Assembly (NCBI GenBank): GCA_964498125.1
Contig: CAZCGE010000108.1
Coordinates: forward strand, 1 to 64,000
Source of the DNA: CAMDBL01 sp964498125
Lineage (GTDB): Bacteria > Pseudomonadota > Alphaproteobacteria > Rhizobiales > Hyphomicrobiaceae
Reading direction: 5' to 3'
Length of the DNA: 64,000 nucleotides
In this document: positions 44,922 to 52,839 of the stretch, in pieces
How the letters are laid out: each line of letters begins with the position of its first letter
Numbering within the stretch: the stretch's first letter is position 1
Position numbers and translations under genes: made by a program
The notes under the pieces: generated by a model
Seen by the model: the letters and a program-made list of their open reading frames with translations, nothing else
The model's database searches: none
What the model was told of the DNA's origin: nothing

Positions 44922-44980
44922 CCCCACGTTCAACAGTCACAGGTCGGAGCATGGGGTCAGACCCGCAGGGTCTGACCCCA

Positions 44981-45658
44981 TCAGCCGGCGATCTTCTTCC
45001 AGTCGCTGCCATCGATCTTGTTGATGGCGATCACCGCCTGTGTTCGGCTGTCGACGCCAAGCTTCTGCAGGATGGCCGAGACATGGGCTTTGATCGTCGC
45101 CTCGGAGACACCGAACTTGTAGGCGATCTGCTTGTTGAGCAAGCCTTCGCCCAGCATCATCAACACACGCACCTGCTGCGGTGTCAGTGAGGCCAGGCGG
45201 CTCAACAGGTCGCCTGCCTCCGCATCGGCCGGCAAGCTCATGTCGATGTCTGGCGGCGTCCAGATCTCACCGTTGAGTACACTGCGAACGGCGGCGCGGA
45301 TCTCGTCGACGGGCTGCGACTTGGGCACGAAGCCCGAGGCGCCGAAAGCAATCGAGCGGCGGATGATCTGCGGGTCTTCCGTCGCCGAAACGATCACCAC
45401 CGGAATTTCGGGATGCTGGGCGCGCAGGTACAGCAGCCCCGATAGGCCCTGCACACCCGGCAGCAGCAGATCGAGCAGGATGAGGTCGAATTCGCCGGAT
45501 TTCGCCAGAGTATCGGTCAACTGGTCGAGGGAGCCGGCCTCGATGATCTCGGTCCGCACCAGTGAGGTACGCAAAGCCTGGCTCAATGCGCCGCGGAACA
45601 ACGGATGGTCGTCAACGATGATAATCCGTGTTGCCGCCTGGCGGGCCGCTGCGGTCAT
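44981..45658 (-). CDS. LuxR family response regulator
   Basis: A 225-residue regulator. The receiver contains IIIVDDHPLFRGALSQAL, the phospho-Asp in LILLDLLLPG (about 60), VVIVSATEDP and FVPKSQPVDE. The LuxR-type helix-turn-helix (about 158-215) contains SLTPQQVRVLMML, LLNKQIAYKFGVSEATIKAH and LQKLGVDSRTQAV. It is divergent from the DUF4212/SSS symporter genes; related regulators are often linked to acetate-type SSS transporters, so it may control them. No partner kinase is adjacent. Its stop codon lies directly against a REP element. Confidence 0.92.
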   Translation of the reverse strand: MTAAARQAATRIIIVDDHPLFRGALSQALRTSLVRTEIIEAGSLDQLTDTLAKSGEFDLILLDLLLPGVQGLSGLLYLRAQHPEIPVVIVSATEDPQIIRRSIAFGASGFVPKSQPVDEIRAAVRSVLNGEIWTPPDIDMSLPADAEAGDLLSRLASLTPQQVRVLMMLGEGLLNKQIAYKFGVSEATIKAHVSAILQKLGVDSRTQAVIAINKIDGSDWKKIAG

Positions 45659-45942
45659 GGCTTAGATCTCCCGTCTCGTCCCACCCCGCCAACCGGCAGA
45701 ACTCGCAGACCTGACATTTAAGCTGCCGGCCGGCCCGAATGGCAAGCAATTCAGCCTCCCGTGGTTGCCAACTGCGGCCGGAAGCCACCCCGCCCCCTGG
45801 ATTCCGCCGCATTTTGCCCCTGTAATGGCCAACCGCCCCTTGCAGCGCCGATCACGACGCACTGGATGCGGCCTGACATCAGATCCCGGGGCAGTTCCAG
45901 GGGTTGGCCCGGCCGGGCAGATCAACGAAGGAGCAAGGCACG

Positions 45943-46200
45943 ATGCAGCTCAGGGAACGCAAGCCCTATTGGCGCCACACCAAGTGGCAACTGCTGGCAA
46001 GCTTGGCGCCGTTCCTGCTGCTTGTCTTGGTCTTGCCGCTTTATGCCAACCAGCTCAACTCCAACAAGTTCCTCGGATTTCCCTTGGGCTACTTCCTGGC
46101 CCTGCACGGCATCGTCCTCGCCGCCGTCTTCACAATCGCCACATTCATCAACCGCCAGGACGCCATCGATCGCTGGCACGGCGCCCACGAGGACACCTAG
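45943..46200 (+). CDS. DUF4212 small subunit of a sodium:solute symporter
   Basis: An 85-residue membrane protein with two transmembrane segments (about 18-38 and 50-72). It begins MQLRERKPYWRHTKWQLL, and FPLGYFLALHGIVLAAVFTIATFI is the second segment. DUF4212 proteins are encoded immediately before an SSS-family permease and are regarded as its small partner. AAGGAG lies about 9 nt before the ATG at 45943. The permease gene starts 43 bp later. Confidence 0.9.
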   Translation: MQLRERKPYWRHTKWQLLASLAPFLLLVLVLPLYANQLNSNKFLGFPLGYFLALHGIVLAAVFTIATFINRQDAIDRWHGAHEDT

Positions 46201-46243
46201 CCCCCGCCATCACACGTCCCCCTCCTGAATCTGGCGCTCGCGC

Positions 46244-48079
46244 ATGTCCTTCGTTTCTCATTCCCGGCTCGTCAATCCGCGCCTTGGCACCTACTATGGC
46301 ATCTTCGCCGCAGCCGTGACCGCATTGTTCCTCCTGCTGCTCATTCTGGAGCAACTGGGCGCGCCACACGACGTACTGGGCCTGGCGATGCTGCTGGGCC
46401 CGCTGGCATTTTTCATCATCATCGGGATGCTGTCCTGGACTTCCGAACCGCTCGAATACTTCGCCGGCGGTCGGCGCATCCCCGCCGTGTTCAGCGGCTT
46501 GATCATGGCGCTGACCGCGTTTGGCTCAACCGGCATCATCGCCCTCACCGGCACCTTGTATTCGATCGGATTTGATGCGCTCTGCCTGACGATCGGCGGC
46601 ATCGCCGGCTTCGTCGTCATGGCAACGGCCGTGGCACCCTATCTGCGCAAGGCCGGCGCCTTTACGATCCCGAGCTACCTTGGCCATCGATTTCGGAGCA
46701 GAAGCGTCCGCCTGTTGGCCGCGGCGCTGCTGTCCGTTCCAATCCTTCTCATCATCGCCGCGGAGATCAGGCTGGGAGCACTGGCGGCGTCATGGCTCAC
46801 TGGCCGTCCGGCGTCGCTGATGGTGGCGTTGATCGTGCTGGCCATCCTGGCGACGGTGACGCTGGGCGGCATGCGTTCGCTGACCTGGTCGAGCGTGGCG
46901 CAGGCCATCCTGGTGTTGCTGGCACTGGCGGTTCCAGTTGCCATCGTCGCCGTCCTGCAAACCAGCATGCCGGTGCCGCAACTGAGCCACGGGCCGACGT
47001 TGCGTGCGATCGGGCGCAACGAGATCAGCCAGGGATTCGCGGTCTACCTCGCCGCGCCGTTGGGGGTCGATCTGCCAGGGCAAGGACTGGGTTCCGCGGC
47101 CAAGCGCTTTGCTTGGGCATTCGGCAGTATCGGCACGCTGGGATTCTCGCTGATCACGCTTACAGTCATGGCGGGCATCGCCGGCGCGCCGTGGCTGCTG
47201 CCACGTGTGGCGACGGTGCCGACGGTCTATGAGGCGCGCAAATCCATCGGCTGGGCGACCTTCTTTTTCGGCGTGGTGATGATGACACTGGCGTCGATTG
47301 CGGTCTTCATGCGCGACGCGCTGATGGCATTGTGGAACGCCGACAAGATCGCTGAAATTCCCGCCTGGCTGCGCCGGCTGATCGACATCGGCTGGGTGCA
47401 GATTCCCGCCAGCGCCACGCATCTGCCCGTCTCCAGCATCCTCATCGAGCGCGATGCCATCCTGTTTGCATTGCCGGTGGCGGCCGGGCTGCCCGACATC
47501 CTTCTCTATTTGGCGCTTGCCGGCGCCGTCGCCGCCGCACTTTGCGCGGCAGCCACATCGATCGTCACCCTCGCCAATATCCTGGCAGAAGACGTCATCA
47601 ACGGGCTGAGCTGGGAGCCTCCGGCAAGCCGGTATCGGCTCGGGGTGGCGCGCCTGGGCCTGGCGCTCACCGGAATTGGCGCAGGCGCCATCTCGCTTGC
47701 AGCCCCAGCTGACCCGCTCAGTCTACTGCTGTGGGCGCTGGTGCTGTCGGCCTCGACGGGATTTCCCATCCTTGTGCTTTCGATATGGTGGAAGCGTCTC
47801 AATGCCTGGGGAGCCATGGCGGGCATGGCCTCGGGCTTCACGGTTGCGGTGCTGACCATCTTGGCCTGCGAGGCCGACGTCATCGACGTCAATAGTGCTC
47901 TGGCCGCCGCGCTTGCACTTCCTTGCGGGCTTGCCGTCGCAATGTTGGCAAGCGTGCTGACGCCGCGCCCGGATCGACCTATGCTGGAAGTCACGCGTGA
48001 CTTGCGCGTTCCGGGGGGAGAAACCATCTTCGATCGCGAGATGCGCCTGCTGCGCCTCAAGCAACGACAACGCAGTTGA
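46244..48079 (+). CDS. Sodium:solute symporter family protein (ActP-like)
   Basis: A 611-residue membrane transporter with about 13-14 hydrophobic helices. The family signature ALTAFGSTGIIALTGTLYSIGFDAL is near residues 83-107. PYLRKAGAFTIPSYLGHRF, as well as TLGGMRSLTWSSVAQAIL, are SSS motifs. The pairing with DUF4212 indicates the acetate/short-chain monocarboxylate branch, but the substrate is not proven. A long loop with ALWNADKIAEIPAWLRRLI separates two helices after residue 355. The divergent LuxR regulator probably controls it. Confidence 0.92.
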   Translation: MSFVSHSRLVNPRLGTYYGIFAAAVTALFLLLLILEQLGAPHDVLGLAMLLGPLAFFIIIGMLSWTSEPLEYFAGGRRIPAVFSGLIMALTAFGSTGIIALTGTLYSIGFDALCLTIGGIAGFVVMATAVAPYLRKAGAFTIPSYLGHRFRSRSVRLLAAALLSVPILLIIAAEIRLGALAASWLTGRPASLMVALIVLAILATVTLGGMRSLTWSSVAQAILVLLALAVPVAIVAVLQTSMPVPQLSHGPTLRAIGRNEISQGFAVYLAAPLGVDLPGQGLGSAAKRFAWAFGSIGTLGFSLITLTVMAGIAGAPWLLPRVATVPTVYEARKSIGWATFFFGVVMMTLASIAVFMRDALMALWNADKIAEIPAWLRRLIDIGWVQIPASATHLPVSSILIERDAILFALPVAAGLPDILLYLALAGAVAAALCAAATSIVTLANILAEDVINGLSWEPPASRYRLGVARLGLALTGIGAGAISLAAPADPLSLLLWALVLSASTGFPILVLSIWWKRLNAWGAMAGMASGFTVAVLTILACEADVIDVNSALAAALALPCGLAVAMLASVLTPRPDRPMLEVTRDLRVPGGETIFDREMRLLRLKQRQRS

Positions 48080-48162
48080 GAGTCGACTTCGGGCAGGAGC
48101 ATATGAGCGGCGGCTGGCAACGAATCGCGTGCGACATGGACGCTGGACATGGCGCGGCACGC

Positions 48163-48207
48163 CCTAAGCAGACTTTCGTTGGAAGATCAACGAATCATCT
48201 GCTTAGG
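48163..48207. repeat. Long hairpin between the symporter and pip
   Basis: CCTAAGCAGA (48163-48172) pairs with TCTGCTTAGG (48198-48207), and inside it TTCGTTG (48175-48181) pairs with CAACGAA (48188-48194), leaving a 6-nt loop. The following CTTTGCTTTAGCAGAG forms a second small hairpin. A terminator for the symporter is possible although T runs are short. Confidence 0.6.
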
Positions 48208-48376
48208 ACTTTGCTTTAGCAGAGTTTTATCGCAAAACCGTGAGGTGCACTTTTGCGAACTCTGCTTGGAAGCAACGCGCAATTCAGATTGGACCAACCG
48301 GAGTTCGGGGCTGCCGCCGATGGGTCATGGCAACAGCACATGAGTTCCGGCAGCCAGCCGGGAGCATGGCGACACA

Positions 48377-49336
48377 ATGCAGGGGCGTGACCAGCTTACT
48401 CTCTACCCGCCACTGGAGCCCTACCGTCAGGGGCGCCTCAAGGTCGGGGGAGGGCACGAGATCTACTATGAAGAGTGCGGCAACGCCGACGGAGAGCCCG
48501 CCCTCATCGTCCATGGCGGGCCGGGCGGCGGCTGCAATGCCACGATGCGCCGCTTTCATGACCCGGCGTGCTACCGCATCGTGCTGTTCGATCAGCGCGG
48601 CTGCGGGCGCTCAGTGCCCTATGCAAGCCTCGACCACAACACCACCTGGCACCTGGTGGAAGACATGGAGCGCTTGCGGGAGCATCTCGGCATCAGCCGC
48701 TGGCAGCTGCTCGGCGGGTCCTGGGGCTCGACGCTGTCTTTGGCCTACGCGCAGACCCATGCCGCCCGTGTTTCGGCAATGATTCTGCGCGGCATCTTCC
48801 TGCTGCGCCGCCGCGAGATCGAGTGGTTCTACCAGGAAGGCTGCAGCTGGCTGTTCCCCGAAGCCTTCGAGGCGTATCAGCGGCTTATTCCTCCGGACGA
48901 GCGCGGCGACATGGTCGCGGCGTATTTCCGTCGTCTGATGAATAATGACAGAGCCGTGCAGGTCGAGGCCGCGAAAGCCTGGAGCGTATGGGAAGGTACG
49001 ACGCTATCGCTGCTGCAGGACCCTGAAAGGGTTCGGCTGTTCGGCGCCGAGAACTATGCGCTCGCCTTCGCCCGAATCGAGTGCCACTACTTCATCAATC
49101 GCGGGTTCTTCGAGCGAGATGACCAGCTCACCGCCAATGCGTTTCGTATGCGTGATATACCTGGCGTCATCGTGCACGGCCGCTATGACGTGGTGACGCC
49201 GGCGCGCAACGCATTCGATTTGCATCGAGCCTGGCCGCGGGCCGAGTTCAGGATCGTAGCGGATGCGGGCCATGCCATGACCGAGCCGGGCATCATCCAC
49301 GAAATCATTGCGGCAACCCGCCGTTATGCCCCATAA
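48377..49336 (+). CDS. pip: Proline iminopeptidase
   Basis: A 319-residue alpha/beta hydrolase of peptidase family S33 that removes N-terminal proline. HGGPGGGCNATM forms the oxyanion loop (about 44-55), FDQRGCGRS is typical, and the nucleophile elbow is GGSWGSTLSLAYAQ (Ser about 112). Asp in VHGRYDVVTP and His in DAGHAMTEPG complete the triad. The opening LYPPLEPYRQGRLKV is the usual prolyl aminopeptidase start, which supports the ATG at 48377. It stands alone, with a hairpin upstream. Confidence 0.95.
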   Translation: MQGRDQLTLYPPLEPYRQGRLKVGGGHEIYYEECGNADGEPALIVHGGPGGGCNATMRRFHDPACYRIVLFDQRGCGRSVPYASLDHNTTWHLVEDMERLREHLGISRWQLLGGSWGSTLSLAYAQTHAARVSAMILRGIFLLRRREIEWFYQEGCSWLFPEAFEAYQRLIPPDERGDMVAAYFRRLMNNDRAVQVEAAKAWSVWEGTTLSLLQDPERVRLFGAENYALAFARIECHYFINRGFFERDDQLTANAFRMRDIPGVIVHGRYDVVTPARNAFDLHRAWPRAEFRIVADAGHAMTEPGIIHEIIAATRRYAP

Positions 49337-49364
49337 AACTAGCAGGATGGGCAATCCCCAAGCA

Positions 49365-49383
49365 CTGGAAAGACCATTTCCAG
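49365..49383 (+). terminator. Small hairpin after pip
   Basis: CTGGAAA and TTTCCAG form a 7-bp stem with the loop GACCA, 29 bp after the pip stop. No T run follows, so its role as terminator is tentative. The rest of the interval to 49605 shows nothing recognisable. Confidence 0.3.
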
Positions 49384-49605
49384 CCTTGGCGTGGGGCGCT
49401 GCTGCAACACTCAGCCGGCCACATGCAACAAAACTGGTCATAGCCGACGACAGCCGGGTTTGATTTTGCTAGTGGAGCAATATCGACGCGTGTGTTGCGT
49501 TTCGGATGTGGCCTCGTTTCCGGGCTCGGACCCAGAGACTGAAGCCGTCGCTGCGACAGTCGGGTTCCAGCGTATCAATGCATTTCATCAGTAAGAGGTT
49601 TATCC

Positions 49606-50367
49606 ATGAGGCAGGGCCGCGCGGCCGCGCCGACATCTCTGGCGCATTCTGTTGTTCAGGCGGTTGGGGTGCCGGTCGAGGTTCGCCGACATCCCGCTGC
49701 GCGGCGTATGACGCTGCGCATCAGCCGGACGCGTCGCGCGGTGATCGTCACTCTGCCGATGCAATGCGACATCGGCGAAGCGACACCGTTCATCCATCGG
49801 CACATCGCCTGGGTGCGCGAGCGGTTGGGTAATCTGCCCGAGCCGGCACCGTTTCACGACGGCAGCGTCATGCCACTGCGCGGCACGCCGCATCGCCTGG
49901 TCTTCTCCGGCCGTTCCACCGCGCAGGGCCGCATTGTCGAGTGCGGGCCAAAGTCTGGAGATTTCGGCGTTCTGGATGTTGGCGGTTCTGCCGACCAGGC
50001 TCCGCGGCGGCTGCTGAACTGGCTGTGCGAGGAGGCGTTGCGAGACATCGACAAGCGGGTGCTTTGGCATGCGCGCAATCTGGGGCTCAGGGCCAAGCGC
50101 ATCGCCGTGCGGGATCAGACCAGCCGCTGGGGTTCCTGTTCCACGACAGGGGTCTTATCATTCTCATGGCGCCTCGTGATGGCGCCGCCTTCGGTGCTGG
50201 ATTATGTGGCAGCACATGAAGTTGCCCATCTCGCCGAGATGAACCACGGCCCGAAGTTCTGGGCGCTGGTCAGCAAGACGATGCCAGACATGGACGCGGC
50301 CAAGACCTGGCTCCAGGTGTACGGCATGGACCTGCACCGCTATGGCAATGCCAACGGCGCTCACTGA
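49606..50367 (+). CDS. YgjP-like (DUF45) metallopeptidase
   Basis: A 253-residue protein of the YgjP/M48-like group. VRRHPAARRMTLRISRT at the start and IAVRDQTSRWGSCSTTGVLSFSWRL are diagnostic. The zinc site AAHEVAHLAEMNHGPKFW supplies HExxH and the third His (about 204-213). The cellular substrate is unknown. GAGG lies 7 nt before the ATG. Its last 7 bp overlap the end of the convergent PBP gene. Confidence 0.9.
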   Translation: MRQGRAAAPTSLAHSVVQAVGVPVEVRRHPAARRMTLRISRTRRAVIVTLPMQCDIGEATPFIHRHIAWVRERLGNLPEPAPFHDGSVMPLRGTPHRLVFSGRSTAQGRIVECGPKSGDFGVLDVGGSADQAPRRLLNWLCEEALRDIDKRVLWHARNLGLRAKRIAVRDQTSRWGSCSTTGVLSFSWRLVMAPPSVLDYVAAHEVAHLAEMNHGPKFWALVSKTMPDMDAAKTWLQVYGMDLHRYGNANGAH

Positions 50368-52523
50368 CGCAAGGCACCAGTGTGCCGCTCACCACCCAGC
50401 GACATGAGCCCGGGCGGACGAGCGGCCGGGGCTATCGGAGTTGCTGGAGCCGGCGAACCGTCTGGGCGCACAGCAATTGCAAGGTTCGGCAGGCCTGGTC
50501 CAGCAGCGATGGCCCGGGCTATGAATTCCTCGCTGATCGGTAGCCGCGGCATCGTCGGCGGAAGTATTGCCCGCGGCTGACCGGGCAAAGCGCGAGCCGT
50601 CGTCGTGCGGCCCAGGGATCGCTGCGGCGCGTTGTCCGCCACGAGGGGGGCCAAGCCCGGCAAGGCCAACGGCGCGCGTCCTTCGTGCGCAGCCCGCATG
50701 ACATCATGCCAGATTTCCGCTGGTAGGCCGCCACCGGCCACCTTGTTCATGGCGCGGCCATTGTCGTTGCCGACCCAAACGCCGCCGACCAGATGCGACG
50801 TATATCCGACGAACCAGGCATCGCGAAAATCCTGGGTCGTACCCGTCTTGCCAGCGGCTGGATGCAGCGGAATCATCGCGCGCCGGCCGGTGCCGCCCGT
50901 GACCACGCCATGCAGCATCTCATTCATTGCGGCGACGTGATGGGGCACGACCACGGGCTGCGGTCGCGGCGCCTCGCGCGCAAACAGAATGCGGCCCGAG
51001 CTAATTCGCACACGCCGGATGGCATGCGCGTCGACAGCCATGCCGCCGTTGGAAAATGGCGTGTAAGCGCCAGTCAACTCGAGCAGCGTGACTTCGGAGG
51101 TGCCAAGTGCCAACGACGGCTGCTCGCTCAGCTCCGACCTGATGCCAAGCCTGCGCGCCGTGCGGACCACACGCGCCGCACCGGCGTCCAACAAGAGCCG
51201 GACCGCGATCGTATTGACAGACTGGGCGAGGGCCTGCCGCAGCGGCATGGCGCCCTTGTAGCTACCGCTATCGTTGCGCGGACTCCAGCCCTCGATCGTC
51301 ACCGGCAAATCGTAGGCGATACTGTCCGGCCCCAGGCCACGCTCGAGAGCCGCCAGGTAGACGAACGGCTTGAACGCCGACCCCGGCTGCCGCCGCGCCT
51401 TGGCGGCACGATTGAATTGGCTTTCAGCAAAGCTCCTGCCGCCGACCATGGCACGAATGCCGCCGTCGGTGTCGAGCACGACGACAGCAGCCTGACTGGC
51501 CTGCAGCGCCGCGCCGCCGCGCAGCAAATGCTGTTGCACGATCGCCTGCGCCGTGCGCTGGAGGGCTGGATCGAGCGTGGTCTCGACGACGACCTCGGCG
51601 TGTCCGGAACCTAACAATGGCGGCAGATGCTCGAGTACCAGCTCGACGATATACTCGGCGCCGCCCAGATCGCGCTGCGACCCGTGATCGGCAAACCTGA
51701 TCCGATCCGCGCTCGCCTGGCGGTGCTGTTCCGCGGTGATTGCACTGGCTTCCAGCATTTTGGCCAACACCACCCGGCCGCGCTGGCGCGCCGCGCCAGG
51801 ACTGACCGAGGGCGAATACTTCGAGGGCGCCTTGAGCAAGCCAGCGATCAGAGCAGCCTCGGCAAGGTTCAGCTGGCGCGCCGATTTGTCGAAATAGCGC
51901 TGCGCGGCGGCCTCGATGCCATAGGCGCCACCACCGAAGTAAACACGATTGAGGTAAAGCTCGAGAATGTCGTGCTTGGACAGGCGCACCTCGAGCCACA
52001 GGGCAAACACCATCTCCTCGATCTTGCGGGCGAGCGTACGTTCGGGCGACAGGAACAGATTCTTGGCGAGTTGCTGGGTGATCGTCGAGCCGCCTTGCGA
52101 AAATCGGCCAGCCCGCAAATTGGCAAAGGCTGCGCGCGCCAGCCCATTGAAGTCGAGACCCCAGTGCTGAAAAAAGCGCCGGTCCTCGGTCGCGACGACC
52201 GCGCTGACCACTTGGTCGGGCAAGAAGTCCAACGGCATGAAATCGTGTGCGGCGCCGCGCTCGGCCAGGACAGAGCCATCCCGCGCCAGGATGCGGATCA
52301 CCGGCGCGCGCTCCTTCTTGCGCAGCATCGCCGGATCGGGAAATGCAACGGTGTAATAGATGAACAGGCCGAACAAGCTGGCTCCGGCGAGGACCGGCAG
52401 GCCGGCCGCAATGCACAGGCAGAGCCGCATCCGTCGCGTCAGCCGGCTCCACAGCCACACCCAGAGCAGGCCGAGGTGACTGCCCTGGCTGTTGCGAGCA
52501 TCGCCCCTCGGGAACCCAGGCAT
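50361..52523 (-). CDS. Bifunctional penicillin-binding protein, class A (PBP1A family)
   Basis: About 720 residues. An anchor near residues 33-57 is followed by a GT51 domain (VVATEDRRFFQHWGLDFN, GGSTITQQLAKNLFL) and a transpeptidase domain with QPGSAFKPFVY (SxxK), AQSVNTIAV (SxN) and AGKTGTTQDFRDAWFVG (KTG). The C-terminal about 90 residues are Pro/Ala-rich and unstructured. I chose the ATG at 52523 because AGGTG lies 5 nt upstream; an ATG at 52583 or GTG at 52598 would lengthen the cytoplasmic tail. It polymerises and cross-links peptidoglycan in the periplasm. Confidence 0.92.
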   Translation of the reverse strand: MPGFPRGDARNSQGSHLGLLWVWLWSRLTRRMRLCLCIAAGLPVLAGASLFGLFIYYTVAFPDPAMLRKKERAPVIRILARDGSVLAERGAAHDFMPLDFLPDQVVSAVVATEDRRFFQHWGLDFNGLARAAFANLRAGRFSQGGSTITQQLAKNLFLSPERTLARKIEEMVFALWLEVRLSKHDILELYLNRVYFGGGAYGIEAAAQRYFDKSARQLNLAEAALIAGLLKAPSKYSPSVSPGAARQRGRVVLAKMLEASAITAEQHRQASADRIRFADHGSQRDLGGAEYIVELVLEHLPPLLGSGHAEVVVETTLDPALQRTAQAIVQQHLLRGGAALQASQAAVVVLDTDGGIRAMVGGRSFAESQFNRAAKARRQPGSAFKPFVYLAALERGLGPDSIAYDLPVTIEGWSPRNDSGSYKGAMPLRQALAQSVNTIAVRLLLDAGAARVVRTARRLGIRSELSEQPSLALGTSEVTLLELTGAYTPFSNGGMAVDAHAIRRVRISSGRILFAREAPRPQPVVVPHHVAAMNEMLHGVVTGGTGRRAMIPLHPAAGKTGTTQDFRDAWFVGYTSHLVGGVWVGNDNGRAMNKVAGGGLPAEIWHDVMRAAHEGRAPLALPGLAPLVADNAPQRSLGRTTTARALPGQPRAILPPTMPRLPISEEFIARAIAAGPGLPNLAIAVRPDGSPAPATPIAPAARPPGLMSLGGERHTGALRQ

Positions 52524-52839
52524 CCATGCACCTATCAACGCAACCGACGTGGAGCGGATCGGACCAATCGATCCCGACCGCATCGGCCAGACAGGCACTT
52601 TATCCAGGCATCTGCTAAGGCGTGGTTAACCATGACGCGGGTGGGTGGCCAGGTACGCCATCGAGGCGATGCACCCCGCTGCAACAGTTACACTGCAAGC
52701 GGCCAACTCCTGGCACACCTGCCGGGCTCGCCGGCCTACTGATCCAAGACGGCGACAGATCACGCGCTACAAAAACACGACACGTTAAAAAGCTATCGAC
52801 ATCGGCGATGATTGCGGCGGCCTTAGCGGACCTGGCGGA

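Larger units (their letters stand above)
44639..44979. repeat. Cluster of GGGGTCAGACCC-family repeats with a duplicated 57-bp composite
   Basis: Complete palindromes lie at 44639-44665 and 44953-44979, with degraded ones at 44693-44710 and 44901-44925. The composite from GGGTCTGACCCC through CACGTTCAACAGTC to GGGGTCAGAC and GCAGGG is present twice, at 44654-44710 and 44914-44970, with only a few differences. The copies flank about 200 bp that hold an operator-like dyad and a truncated reading frame. Confidence 0.88.

Noticed and set aside
44843..45190. 115-residue plus-strand frame from a GTG
   Set aside because: It runs through two REP elements and antisense to the LuxR regulator; the composition is that of the repeats.
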